Part shown: one piece after another, positions 1-7,136 of the stretch
How positions within the stretch are numbered: the first letter of the stretch is position 1
How the letters are laid out: the number at the start of each line of letters is the position of its first letter
Source: Pseudomonadota bacterium
GTDB taxonomy: Bacteria; Pseudomonadota; Alphaproteobacteria; Caulobacterales; Caulobacteraceae
DNA length: 25,989 bases
Direction: 5' to 3'
NCBI GenBank assembly: GCA_023428785.1
Contig: JAEYWU010000117.1
Coordinates: 1-25,989, forward strand
Position numbers and translations under genes: made by a program
The notes under the pieces: model-generated
Database searches by the model: none
What the model was told of the DNA's origin: nothing
The model's input: the letters and a program-made list of their open reading frames with translations, nothing else

Positions 1-25
1 GCAGGACGCTTCTGGGAGGAAGCCT

Positions 26-59
26 GAAGGGGCTCGCAGCTTCGGCGGCGGGCCCCTTC
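26..59. terminator. Hairpin downstream of the glycine operon, possible terminator
   Basis: Perfect 8-bp inverted repeat GAAGGGGC (26-33) / GCCCCTTC (52-59) with an 18-nt loop, 11 bases beyond the gcvPB stop. Neither side has a clean run of T; the plus side continues TTCTATG. It could end the minus-strand operon, or a plus-strand gene lying left of the window. Strong stem, uncertain direction. Confidence 0.4.
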
Positions 60-70
60 TTCTATGCCGG

Positions 71-1651
71 CTATTCGGCAGCCAGGTTGGAGCCTTCCGG
101 CGCCGTCCAGCGCAGGCGCGGCTGACGCGCGGCGCGGGTCTCGTCCAGGCGCCGCATAGGCGCGTGGAACGGGGCGCCCTTGAAGCGGTCGACGTCGCCG
201 GCCTTGGCCGCCGTCGCCAGCGCCCGCATCGCCTCGATGAAGCGGTCGAGCTCGTACTTGGACTCGGTCTCCGTCGGCTCGATCAGCATGGCCCCATGGA
301 CGACCAGCGGGAAATACATGGTCATCGGATGGAAGCCCTCGTCGATCATCGCCTTGGCGAAGTCGAGCGTGGTGATGTCCGTGCCCTTGAGCCATTCGTC
401 GTCGAACAGGGCCTCGTGCATGCACGGCCCTTCGGGGAAGGCGGCCGACATCACGTCGGACAGGCGAGCCTTGATGTAGTTGGCGTTCAGCACCGCATCT
501 TCGGCGACCTGACGCAGTCCGTCGGAGCCGTGGCTCATCATGTAGCTGAGGGCGCGGACATACATGCCCATCTGACCCTGGAAGGCGCAGAGGCGGCCGA
601 AGGCCTGCTCGGCCTCGTCTTCCTCGCGTTCGATCAGCTTGAAGCCGTCACCGGTGTTCACGACCCAGGGAGCCGGAGCGAAGGGGGCGAGCGCCTCCGA
701 CAGCACGACCGGACCCGCGCCCGGCCCGCCGCCGTGCGGCGTCGAGAAGGTCTTGTGCAGGTTGATGTGCATGGCGTCGACGCCCAGGTCGCCCGGGCGC
801 ACACGACCGACGATGGCGTTGAAGTTGGCGCCGTCACAATAGAAGTAGGCCCCGGCCTCATGGGTCAGGCGGCTGATTTCCAGAATGTCGCGCTCGAACA
901 GGCCGCAGGTGTTGGGGTTGGTGACCATGATGGCGGCGACGTCGTCGCCCAGTTTGGCCTCCAGATCCTTGATGTCGACGCGGCCGTCATCGGTCTGGGC
1001 GATTTCGACGACCTGATAGCCGACGAAGGCAGCCGTGGCCGGATTGGTGCCGTGGGCCGAGGTCGGGACCAGCACCTTGTTGCGCGGCTTGTCGGAGCGC
1101 AGGCCGTGACCGGCGGCGCGGTGGGCGGCGCGGATGGCCATCAGGCCGCAGAGCTCGCCGTGGGCGCCGGCCTTGGGCGAGAGCGCCACCGCCGGCATGC
1201 CGGTGAGGGTCGTCAGCCAGTGGGCCAGGCTGTCCATCAGCTCGAGGGCACCCTGGACGGTCGACTGGGGCTGAAGCGGGTGGATGTCCGAGAAGCCGGG
1301 CAGGCGCGCCATCTTCTCATTCAGGCGCGGGTTGTGCTTCATCGTGCACGAGCCCAGCGGATAGATGGCCAGGTCGATGGCATGGTTCTTCTGGGACAGG
1401 CGAACGTAGTGACGCATGGCCTCAGGCTCCGACAGGCCCGGCAGGCCGATCGGGTCGGCGCGAACCAGATCGCCGAGATCGGAGGCCGAACCCTTAGGCT
1501 CGGGCAGATCGACTCCGGTGCGGCCCCAGCCGTCGCCTTCGAAGATCAGCGGCTCGTTCTGCAGCAGGCCCCGGCCACCGGTCAGGGTGGCGGGTTTGGA
1601 GGCGACTTCGTTCGGGGTGGTCGGACGGCCGACGGTGTTCATGGTGCTCAT
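71..1651 (-). CDS. gcvPB: Glycine dehydrogenase (decarboxylating) subunit 2 (P protein, beta half)
   Basis: PLP-bearing half of the two-subunit glycine decarboxylase. With GcvPA it decarboxylates glycine and passes the aminomethyl group to the lipoyl arm of GcvH (cytosol, EC 1.4.4.2). The 526-residue product carries the motif NLHKTFSTPHGGG, where K300 is the expected Schiff-base lysine, preceded by YCDGANFNAI, typical of fold-type I PLP enzymes. The length fits the split form of P protein. The ATG at 1651 has an AAGGA ribosome site overlapping the gcvPA stop region and lies 11 bases after that gene. An ATG three codons later is a weaker alternative. It is the last gene of the operon. Family assignment is firm from whole-length recognition. 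Confidence 0.96.
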   Translation of the reverse strand: MSTMNTVGRPTTPNEVASKPATLTGGRGLLQNEPLIFEGDGWGRTGVDLPEPKGSASDLGDLVRADPIGLPGLSEPEAMRHYVRLSQKNHAIDLAIYPLGSCTMKHNPRLNEKMARLPGFSDIHPLQPQSTVQGALELMDSLAHWLTTLTGMPAVALSPKAGAHGELCGLMAIRAAHRAAGHGLRSDKPRNKVLVPTSAHGTNPATAAFVGYQVVEIAQTDDGRVDIKDLEAKLGDDVAAIMVTNPNTCGLFERDILEISRLTHEAGAYFYCDGANFNAIVGRVRPGDLGVDAMHINLHKTFSTPHGGGPGAGPVVLSEALAPFAPAPWVVNTGDGFKLIEREEDEAEQAFGRLCAFQGQMGMYVRALSYMMSHGSDGLRQVAEDAVLNANYIKARLSDVMSAAFPEGPCMHEALFDDEWLKGTDITTLDFAKAMIDEGFHPMTMYFPLVVHGAMLIEPTETESKYELDRFIEAMRALATAAKAGDVDRFKGAPFHAPMRRLDETRAARQPRLRWTAPEGSNLAAE

Positions 1652-1662
1652 CGTCGCGGTCC

Positions 1663-3009
1663 TTAGTTCGCCAGGACCTTGGCGAGGGTCTTCGCCAGGA
1701 TCTGGATGTCGGCATCGAGGGTGGTTTCGGTCGCGGCGACCAGCAGGACGTCGTCCATGCCGGCGTTCGGCGCCAGGCGGCTGTAGGGGACGCCGGCCAG
1801 GATGTGATGGTCCGCCAGGGTCTGGACAACCTGCGCCGCATCCTTGGGCAGCTTGACCGCGAATTCATTGAAGAAGCGCGGCGTCAGAATCTCGACGCCC
1901 GGGATCGCTGCAAGAGCATCGCGCGTGACCACGGCCTTCTCATGGTTCAGCAGGGCCAGACGTTTCAGGCCCGCCTCGCCCAACAGGCTCATGTGGATGG
2001 TGAAGGCGAGGGTGCACAGGCCGGAGTTGGTGCAGATGTTCGACGTCGCCTTGTCGCGGCGGATGTGCTGCTCGCGTGTCGACAGGGTCAGCACGAACCC
2101 GCGCTCGCCGTCGGCGTCGACGGTCTCGCCGGTCAGGCGGCCGGGCATCTGGCGGATCAGCTTGTCGCGCGTGGCGAATAGGCCGACGTAGGGGCCGCCG
2201 AAGTTCAGGGCGTTGCCGATCGACTGCCCCTCTGCCGCGACGATGTCAGCGCCCATTTCGCCGGGAGACTTGAGCAGCCCCATCGAGACTGCCTCGGTCA
2301 CCACCACGATCAGCAGGGCGCCGGCGGCGTGAGCGGCCTCGGCGATCTTCGTCACATCGGTCGCGGTGCCGAAGACATTGGGGGTCTGGACGACCACACA
2401 GGCCGTGTCCGGTCCGATCCGGCCAATCACATCGGCCTCGGCGTCGACGGCGGCCGGCAGCGCCTCGGTCTCGACACCGACGGCGTGAACCACGGTCTCG
2501 GTCGCGGCGACATAGTGCGGGTGCACGCCGCCCGAGATCACCGCCTTGTTACGGCGCGTTGCGCGCGTGGCCATCAGCACGCCTTCGGCCATGGCGGTGG
2601 AGCCGTCATAGAGCGAGGCGTTGGCGACCTCCATGCCGGTCAGGGCCGCGACCTGGGTCTGGAATTCGTAGAGGTACTGCAGCGTCCCCTGGGCGATTTC
2701 CGGCTGATAGGGCGTGTAACTGGTCAGGAACTCGGACCGCTGGATGATGTGATCCACGGTCGCCGGCACATGGTGCTTATAGGCGCCCGCACCGCAGAAG
2801 AACGGGACTGATCCGGCCGTCGCGTTGCGGGCGGCCATGGCGCCGAGCGCGCGCTCGACCTCCAGCTCGCCGGCCACGCGCGGCAGGTCGACGAAGCCGT
2901 CACGTCGGGCGGCCTGGGGCACATCCACGAACAGGTCGTCGATCGAATTGGCGCCGATGGCGGCGAGCATCGCCGTACGGTCGTCGGAACTCAGGGGAAG
3001 ATAGCGCAT
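1663..3009 (-). CDS. gcvPA: Glycine dehydrogenase (decarboxylating) subunit 1 (P protein, alpha half)
   Basis: N-terminal half of P protein, encoded separately, 448 residues; forms the active glycine decarboxylase with GcvPB. It opens with MRYLPLSSDDRTAML and contains FFCGAGAYKHHVP and TSYTPYQPEIAQGTLQYLYEFQ, both characteristic of GcvPA, and lacks the PLP lysine, as expected for this half. The start has AGGA about 6 bases upstream. It sits 19 bases after the OsmC-like gene and 11 bases before gcvPB, so it is almost certainly cotranscribed with both. Nothing is unusual in the protein; what is unusual is the pair of non-glycine genes between it and gcvH. Confidence 0.96.
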   Translation of the reverse strand: MRYLPLSSDDRTAMLAAIGANSIDDLFVDVPQAARRDGFVDLPRVAGELEVERALGAMAARNATAGSVPFFCGAGAYKHHVPATVDHIIQRSEFLTSYTPYQPEIAQGTLQYLYEFQTQVAALTGMEVANASLYDGSTAMAEGVLMATRATRRNKAVISGGVHPHYVAATETVVHAVGVETEALPAAVDAEADVIGRIGPDTACVVVQTPNVFGTATDVTKIAEAAHAAGALLIVVVTEAVSMGLLKSPGEMGADIVAAEGQSIGNALNFGGPYVGLFATRDKLIRQMPGRLTGETVDADGERGFVLTLSTREQHIRRDKATSNICTNSGLCTLAFTIHMSLLGEAGLKRLALLNHEKAVVTRDALAAIPGVEILTPRFFNEFAVKLPKDAAQVVQTLADHHILAGVPYSRLAPNAGMDDVLLVAATETTLDADIQILAKTLAKVLAN

Positions 3010-3028
3010 GGCGTTTCCTGGGGGAGGG

Positions 3029-3478
3029 TCAGCGCGGCTCGACGCGGACGTCGGCCTTGATGGAGTGGGCGATGTAACATTCGTCGTGCGCCCGGTGGTG
3101 GCACTCGGCGATGACGGCGGGGTCCGCCTCGCCCTCGATGGTCAGTCGGGGGCGAAGGGTGACGGTGGAGATGTAGAGCTTGCCGGCCTCATTGGGCGTC
3201 ATGACGCCCTCGGCCTCGTCCTCGTAGGCCGTGACGACAAGGCCCTTCTGTCGGGCGAAGGCGAGGAAGAAGAGCATGTGGCAGGACGAGACCGCTGCCA
3301 CCAGCGCCTCTTCCGGATCGACCGCGGCCGGATCCGAGCCGGGAACCGGCGGCGCCGAAGAGGCGGGCACGACCGCACCGCCGTCGAAGCGCCACGCGTG
3401 GGCGCGGCTGTAGCGGCCCGAACGGTGGCTCTCGGCGTCCGAGGACCAGGCGATGGTGGCGGTGTAGATGTGGCTCAT
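3029..3478 (-). CDS. OsmC/Ohr-family peroxiredoxin-like protein
   Basis: Small (149 aa) OsmC-superfamily protein. Members reduce organic hydroperoxides through a pair of cysteines, usually recharged by lipoylated or thiol partners. Here C66 lies in DPEEALVAAVSSCHML, the usual site of the reactive cysteine on the central helix, and C134 in HDECYIAHSI is the usual second cysteine; an extra C126 is present. The ATG overlaps the preceding gene stop by four bases (ATGA), so the two are translationally coupled. It lies inside the glycine-cleavage operon between gcvH and gcvPA. Because Ohr/OsmC enzymes in some bacteria take electrons from lipoylated proteins, a link with lipoylated GcvH is imaginable but is inference. 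The exact substrate cannot be read from sequence. Confidence 0.85.
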   Translation of the reverse strand: MSHIYTATIAWSSDAESHRSGRYSRAHAWRFDGGAVVPASSAPPVPGSDPAAVDPEEALVAAVSSCHMLFFLAFARQKGLVVTAYEDEAEGVMTPNEAGKLYISTVTLRPRLTIEGEADPAVIAECHHRAHDECYIAHSIKADVRVEPR

Positions 3479-3975
3479 CCCGGTCTCCCAAACAGCATAT
3501 CGGAAATCCGCTGGCCGAAGCTGCGCTCGAAGCGCGGTCCCACGGCCGGCGCGATGGGTTCGACAGGCGGCGCTTCCGCCCCAGCGGCCGCGAAGAAGTC
3601 ACGCAGGTCTTCGGAGTTGGCGAACTGCCCGATCCCCATCGCCTCGAAGGCCAGGGCGAAGTCGGGGATCGGCTCCGCCGCTGATCCCGCGACCCGAAAG
3701 GCGTAGGCGCCCGGCAGAAAGACCAGGGACGTCGTTCGTCGCATGATCTGGAAGATCACCTCGGCGACGGCGTCGGTCATCCGGTCGTACTCGATCAGAC
3801 AGATGTCGTCGTCGGCCTCGGTCAGGACCTGGATCTCCTCGCCATCCGAAAGACGGAACCAGCCGATGTCTTCCAGGTCTTCGGCCTGCACGTCCGCAAG
3901 CGCCGCCCGGAGTTCCTCGCCGTAGGCCGGCGGGCTGGGCGTCGTCATGGAGTTGTGCAGGAAGACCTGGAGCAC
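3475..3975 (-). CDS. Conserved-looking hypothetical protein in the glycine operon
   Basis: Unrecognised 166-residue soluble, acidic protein with no signal peptide or membrane segment. The middle part alternates hydrophobic and acidic stretches (EADDDICLIEYDRMTDAVAEVIFQ), followed by a region rich in Ala and Pro (about 127-150) and a basic/hydrophobic tail (ERSFGQRISDMLFG). The start shown is GTG at 3975, which has GAGG close upstream overlapping the gcvH stop. An ATG at 3948 (MTTPSPPAYG) would give a 157-aa product but has no clear ribosome site. It follows gcvH by 6 bases and overlaps the OsmC-like start by four bases, so it belongs to the operon. No function is proposed. Confidence 0.75.
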   Translation of the reverse strand: MLQVFLHNSMTTPSPPAYGEELRAALADVQAEDLEDIGWFRLSDGEEIQVLTEADDDICLIEYDRMTDAVAEVIFQIMRRTTSLVFLPGAYAFRVAGSAAEPIPDFALAFEAMGIGQFANSEDLRDFFAAAGAEAPPVEPIAPAVGPRFERSFGQRISDMLFGRPG

Positions 3976-3981
3976 CGGGCC

Positions 3982-4347
3982 TCAGAGCGTCTTGAGGAAG
4001 GCGTCGTAGGCGGCCTGATCCATCAGGGCGTCGAGCTGCGAGGTGTCCGAAACCTTGATCTTGGCGAACCAGCCGTCACCCTGCGGGTCGGCGTTGACGG
4101 TTTCCGGCGTGGTGGCCAGGGCGGCGTTGCCTTCCACGACCTCGCCCGAGACCGGTGCATAGACGTCCGAGGCGGCCTTGACGCTTTCGACCACGGCGAA
4201 GCTGTCGCCCTGGCTTACGGTCTTGCCAGCTTCCGGCGTCTCGACGAACACGACGTCACCGAGCGCCTCAGCGGCGTGCTGGGTGATGCCGACGGTGGCC
4301 ACGTCGCCGTCGAGGCTGACCCACTCGTGATCCTTGGTGAACTTCAT
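3982..4347 (-). CDS. gcvH: Glycine cleavage system H protein
   Basis: Lipoylated carrier that shuttles the aminomethyl group from P protein to T protein and electrons to lipoamide dehydrogenase. It has 121 residues, near the family norm. It begins MKFTKDHEWVSLDGD and has the lipoyl site in FAVVESVKAASDVYAPVSGEV, where K57 is the modified lysine. The ATG has GAGAGGGG just upstream and lies 11 bases after gcvT. It is followed after 6 bases by an unknown gene rather than directly by gcvP. Clear assignment. Confidence 0.97.
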   Translation of the reverse strand: MKFTKDHEWVSLDGDVATVGITQHAAEALGDVVFVETPEAGKTVSQGDSFAVVESVKAASDVYAPVSGEVVEGNAALATTPETVNADPQGDGWFAKIKVSDTSQLDALMDQAAYDAFLKTL

Positions 4348-4358
4348 GACTGCCCCTC

Positions 4359-5474
4359 TCAGGCCTTGGGTTTGCGGTAGTAGCGTTGAGCGACGAAGGG
4401 CATGGCCACGACCTCGGCAGGCGAGGCCTTGCCGCGGACGATGACCTTCAGCTCCGTGCCGAGTTCCGAGAACGCCGGAGGCACGTAGCCCATGGCGATG
4501 TTCTTGCCGAGCGTGGGCGAGGGCCCGCCCGAAGTGACCTTGCCGATGACGTTCCCGTCGGCGTCGGCGATCTCTGCGCCTTCGCGGGCCGGTGCGCCTT
4601 CCTTGACGATCAGGCCGACACGGACGCGAGACGGGCCGCCGGCCAGTTCCCTGAGCACGCGCTCGGCGCCGTTGAAGTTGGCGGCTTCTTTGCGCGACTT
4701 CGACAGGGCGAAGCTCAGGGCGCCCTCGACCGGCGACGTGCCCGGGTCGATGTCGTGGCCGTGCAGCGGCAGGCCGGCTTCCAGGCGCAGGCTGTCGCGC
4801 GCGCCCAGGCCAATCGGCTTGACGCGGGCGTCCTCGAGGATGGTGTCCCAGATGCGGTTCGCCTGGTCGGACGGGACCGAGATTTCGTAGCCGTCCTCGC
4901 CCGTATAGCCCGAGCGCGAGACGTAGCAGTCAACGCCGAACAGCATCACACGGGCGCAATCCATGAAGCCGAACTCGGCCAGCAGCGGCTCGTGCGCGGC
5001 CATGACCTCGGCGGCCTCGGGGCCCTGGATGGCGATTAGGGCGCGGTCATCCAGTACCTTGAGCGTGGCGTCGCCTTCGAGGTTCGCGGACCAGAAGGCG
5101 AAGTCCTCATCCTTGTTTCCGGCGTTGACGACGACGAACAGGCCATCGTGATCCGGCTTGCCTGCCATCAGGTCATCTATGATGCCGCCATTGGTGTTCA
5201 GCAGCAGGGAATACTTCTGCCGACCTTCTTTTAGCACGGCGTAGTCGCCGGGCACGAAACGCTCGAACTGGGCGATGGCGTCTGCGCCGGTGATCTTGCA
5301 CTGCCCCATATGGGAGACGTCAAAGAGGCCAGCGTGCTCGCGCGTCCAGCGATGCTCGGCCAGCACGCCCTCGTACTGAACGGGCATGTCATAACCGCCG
5401 AAGCCGACCATGCGCGCGCCGCGCGCCCGGTGGTTGGCGTTAAGCGGGGTGGTCTTGAGCGTTTCGTCGGCCAT
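4359..5474 (-). CDS. gcvT: Aminomethyltransferase (glycine cleavage T protein)
   Basis: Tetrahydrofolate-dependent enzyme that releases ammonia and forms 5,10-methylene-THF from the aminomethyl group on GcvH (EC 2.1.2.10). It has 371 residues, the normal length. Family marks are FGGYDMPVQYEG near the N-terminus, LFDVSHMGQ, NTNGGIIDDLM with the folate-contacting acidic residue, YTGEDGYEI, and the C-terminal barrel ending FVAQRYYRKPKA. First gene of the operon: its ATG is about 40 bases below the end of the glycine riboswitch. The ribosome site is weak (GAG in CGAGACTCTGA), which would suit control of translation initiation by the leader, though this is inference. Confidence 0.97.
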   Translation of the reverse strand: MADETLKTTPLNANHRARGARMVGFGGYDMPVQYEGVLAEHRWTREHAGLFDVSHMGQCKITGADAIAQFERFVPGDYAVLKEGRQKYSLLLNTNGGIIDDLMAGKPDHDGLFVVVNAGNKDEDFAFWSANLEGDATLKVLDDRALIAIQGPEAAEVMAAHEPLLAEFGFMDCARVMLFGVDCYVSRSGYTGEDGYEISVPSDQANRIWDTILEDARVKPIGLGARDSLRLEAGLPLHGHDIDPGTSPVEGALSFALSKSRKEAANFNGAERVLRELAGGPSRVRVGLIVKEGAPAREGAEIADADGNVIGKVTSGGPSPTLGKNIAMGYVPPAFSELGTELKVIVRGKASPAEVVAMPFVAQRYYRKPKA

Positions 5475-5498
5475 TCAGAGTCTCGCGGTCGCCAAGGA

Positions 5499-5515
5499 GA
5501 CGGGAAACCCCCGTC
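5499..5515 (-). promoter_or_regulatory. Leader hairpin between glycine riboswitch and gcvT start
   Basis: On the minus strand GACGGG-GGTTT-CCCGTC forms a 6-bp stem with a 5-nt loop directly after the second aptamer and 24 bases before the gcvT ATG. It is followed by TCTCCTTGG, not a T-run, so it does not look like a plain intrinsic terminator. It may be part of the riboswitch expression platform, for example competing with the second aptamer closing stem. The role is inference. Confidence 0.35.
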
Positions 5516-5708
5516 TGAAGCGCCCCCGCTGTCCTGAAGCCTGAGAGATTCCGGCGAGTTACCGCCTTGCTCCTTCGGCGCGCCAAATGGCGACTTTCCA
5601 GCGTCCGATCGTGCCTCGCGGTCCTTTTGCCTGAGCGTTTCCGGGGCGGTTGCGCCTTCGGCTCCGGCTGCATCCATCTGGACCGCCGGTCTCTCCCGCG
5701 AGAGCGGC
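5515..5708 (-). ncRNA. Tandem glycine riboswitch (two aptamers)
   Basis: The minus-strand leader of gcvT contains two consecutive glycine aptamers. Aptamer I (about 5708-5600) has CGGGAGAGACC, GCCGAAGGCGCAA, CGGAAACGCTCAGGCAAAAGG and then CTGGAAAG. Aptamer II (about 5598-5520) has GCCGAAGGAGCAAGGCGG, GGAATCTCTCAGGC and AGGACAGCGGGG. These are the conserved cores of the gcvT-type element, in the right order with a short linker. It senses glycine and normally switches on the glycine-cleavage genes when glycine is abundant. The boundaries are estimated from the conserved cores, not folded. It directly precedes gcvT and so should control all six genes down to gcvPB. Confidence 0.93.
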
Positions 5709-5710
5709 TC

Positions 5711-5739
5711 CAAAGCACCCGACTCAGGCCCGGAGTCAA
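5711..5739 (-). promoter_or_regulatory. Predicted promoter of the glycine operon
   Basis: Minus strand: TTGACT (5739-5734), 17-base spacer, GCTTTG (5716-5711). Transcription would begin near 5704, which coincides with the 5' edge of the riboswitch; this agreement is the main support. The -35 is close to consensus; the -10 is poor by E. coli standards but resembles the GCTA-type -10 of Caulobacter. Confidence 0.4.
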
Positions 5740-5749
5740 GCGCAACCCC

Positions 5750-5778
5750 TTGTCGCGGCGACCATCCAGCGCCTAGAC
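5750..5778 (+). promoter_or_regulatory. Predicted promoter of fbp
   Basis: Plus strand: TTGTCG (5750-5755), 17-base spacer, CTAGAC (5773-5778). It would start transcription near 5785, giving a leader of about 30 bases before the fbp ATG. Its -35 is only 10 bases from the -35 of the opposing glycine-operon promoter candidate. Supported by spacing and position only. Confidence 0.35.
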
Positions 5779-5814
5779 AGACCGGAAATCACCAGACGGG
5801 TCAGGACACAGCCC

Positions 5815-6786
5815 ATGACAGCCCAGCCGCAACCCCTCGACGCCTGGCTAAGCGCCTCTTCCGCCTCGGAAGGCCTGGTCGAGGTGCTGACAGTGATCAG
5901 CCGCACCTGTGCGGAGATTTCGGACGTCGTGGCGGGCGGCGCCCTGGCCGGCGTGCTCGGCGCGGCCGGTGCTGTGAACGTCCAGGATGAAGAGCAGAAG
6001 AAGCTCGATGTCATCACCAATGACATGCTGACCGATGCCCTGATGGCTTGCCCGATCGTGGCCGGCGTGGCTTCCGAGGAGATGGATACGGTTCAGCCGG
6101 CGTCGAATTCGAAAGGGGAGTGGCTGGTTCTGTTCGATCCGCTCGACGGCTCGTCCAACATCGACATCAATGCGCCGGTCGGGACGATTTTCTCTGTCCT
6201 GAAGTCGCCGAACGCTTCGCCGACCGAGGCGGACTTCCTCCAGCCGGGCAGGAACCAGCTGGCTTCCGGCTATGTCCTCTATGGCGCCCAGACGATGCTG
6301 GTGCTCACGGTGGGCTCGGGCGTGGTCGGCTTTACCCTGGCTGGTGACGGCCAGTGGCTCCTGACCCATGACGCGGTGACGATCCCGGCGGACACCAAGG
6401 AGTTCGCCATCAACATGTCGAACCGCCGCCACTGGGCCGAGGGCGTGCAGCGCTACATCGATGGCTGCCTGGCGGGTGTCGAGGGGCCGCGCGCCAAGAA
6501 CTTCAACATGCGCTGGGTCGCAGCGATGGTCGCCGACGTCCACCGCGTCCTGATGCGCGGCGGCGTCTTCCTCTATCCGTGGGACAAGCGCGAGCCGAAC
6601 AAGCCGGGCAAGCTGCGCCTCATGTACGAGGGCAATCCGATGGCCCTGCTGGTCGAACAGGCCGGCGGCAAGGCCACGACCGACGGCGTTCAGCGCATTC
6701 TCGACGTCGAACCGGCCCAGCTCCATCAGCGGATCCCGATCGTTCTGGGCTCCGCAAACGAGGTCGATCAGGTGGCCGCGGCCTGA
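5815..6786 (+). CDS. fbp: Class I fructose-1,6-bisphosphatase
   Basis: Gluconeogenic and Calvin-type enzyme hydrolysing fructose 1,6-bisphosphate to fructose 6-phosphate (EC 3.1.3.11). The class I signature LFDPLDGSSNIDINAPVGTI is present with metal ligands D108 and D111, and EE at 88-89 supplies further metal-binding acid residues; NMRWVAAMVADVHRVL and GGVFLYPWDKREPNKPGKLR form the substrate site. 323 residues. The start is set at the ATG at 5815 (MTAQPQPLDAW), which has AGGA 8-9 bases upstream. The frame stays open further upstream, but that part overlaps the riboswitch on the other strand and is Arg/Pro-rich without homology. It stands alone and is divergent from gcvT. Confidence 0.96.
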   Translation: MTAQPQPLDAWLSASSASEGLVEVLTVISRTCAEISDVVAGGALAGVLGAAGAVNVQDEEQKKLDVITNDMLTDALMACPIVAGVASEEMDTVQPASNSKGEWLVLFDPLDGSSNIDINAPVGTIFSVLKSPNASPTEADFLQPGRNQLASGYVLYGAQTMLVLTVGSGVVGFTLAGDGQWLLTHDAVTIPADTKEFAINMSNRRHWAEGVQRYIDGCLAGVEGPRAKNFNMRWVAAMVADVHRVLMRGGVFLYPWDKREPNKPGKLRLMYEGNPMALLVEQAGGKATTDGVQRILDVEPAQLHQRIPIVLGSANEVDQVAAA

Positions 6787-6887
6787 GGTCGCACGCCGTC
6801 TCCACAGAAACCAGCCCCCTTCCACAGGGCGATTAGCGGCAACAGGCGTATAGCGAGCCGCCCGCGCGATCGGCGCGGCTGGACGCC

Positions 6888-7136
6888 ATGACCCGCATAC
6901 CTGTCGATTTTTCCGCTGGCCTGACCCCCGAGACCTTCGCCCGGCTCGAGGTCTGCCTGCTCGCCTTCATGCACCGGCTCAGCGACGATCAGGTCTTGGA
7001 GCTGGCCGACACCCTGCACCATGTCATCCGAATGCGGCGCCGCCATCCCGCCGACGCCTCACCGCACATGCGCGAACGCCGATGGACGCCACGAACCCCC
7101 GACGGCAAGGTCGTGGATCTCTGGCCGGAGCTCTAG
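6888..7136 (+). CDS. Small hypothetical protein
   Basis: 82-residue unrecognised protein. Residues 1-50 (IPVDFSAGLTPETFARLEVCLLAFMHRLSDDQVLELADTL and on) look like a compact amphipathic helical domain; residues 48-82 are basic (RMRRRHP, RERRW), ending in DLWPEL. No signal peptide or membrane span. A GC-rich hairpin (AGCC..GCGC / GCGCGGCT, 6856-6880) lies just before the ATG, and the ribosome site is weak (GGAC). Its stop codon abuts the stop of the convergent deaminase gene with no gap. The amino-acid composition looks like a real protein, but coding status rests on that alone. Confidence 0.6.
   Translation: MTRIPVDFSAGLTPETFARLEVCLLAFMHRLSDDQVLELADTLHHVIRMRRRHPADASPHMRERRWTPRTPDGKVVDLWPEL

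Noticed and set aside
164..1666. 500-codon open frame on the plus strand opposite gcvPB
   Set aside because: Antisense to an unmistakable gene; the product is a low-complexity Gly/Ala/Val/Arg/Asp-rich string. In GC-rich coding DNA such shadow frames are common.
5650..5814. 55-residue N-terminal extension of fructose-bisphosphatase
   Set aside because: Covers the riboswitch region and the predicted promoters; Arg/Pro-rich and outside the enzyme fold. The ATG at 5815 has a proper ribosome site.
6801..6827. Two TCCACAG repeats 20 bases apart resembling DnaA boxes
   Set aside because: Only half of the nonamer matches, there is no AT-rich unwinding region, and no origin-type gene neighbourhood.
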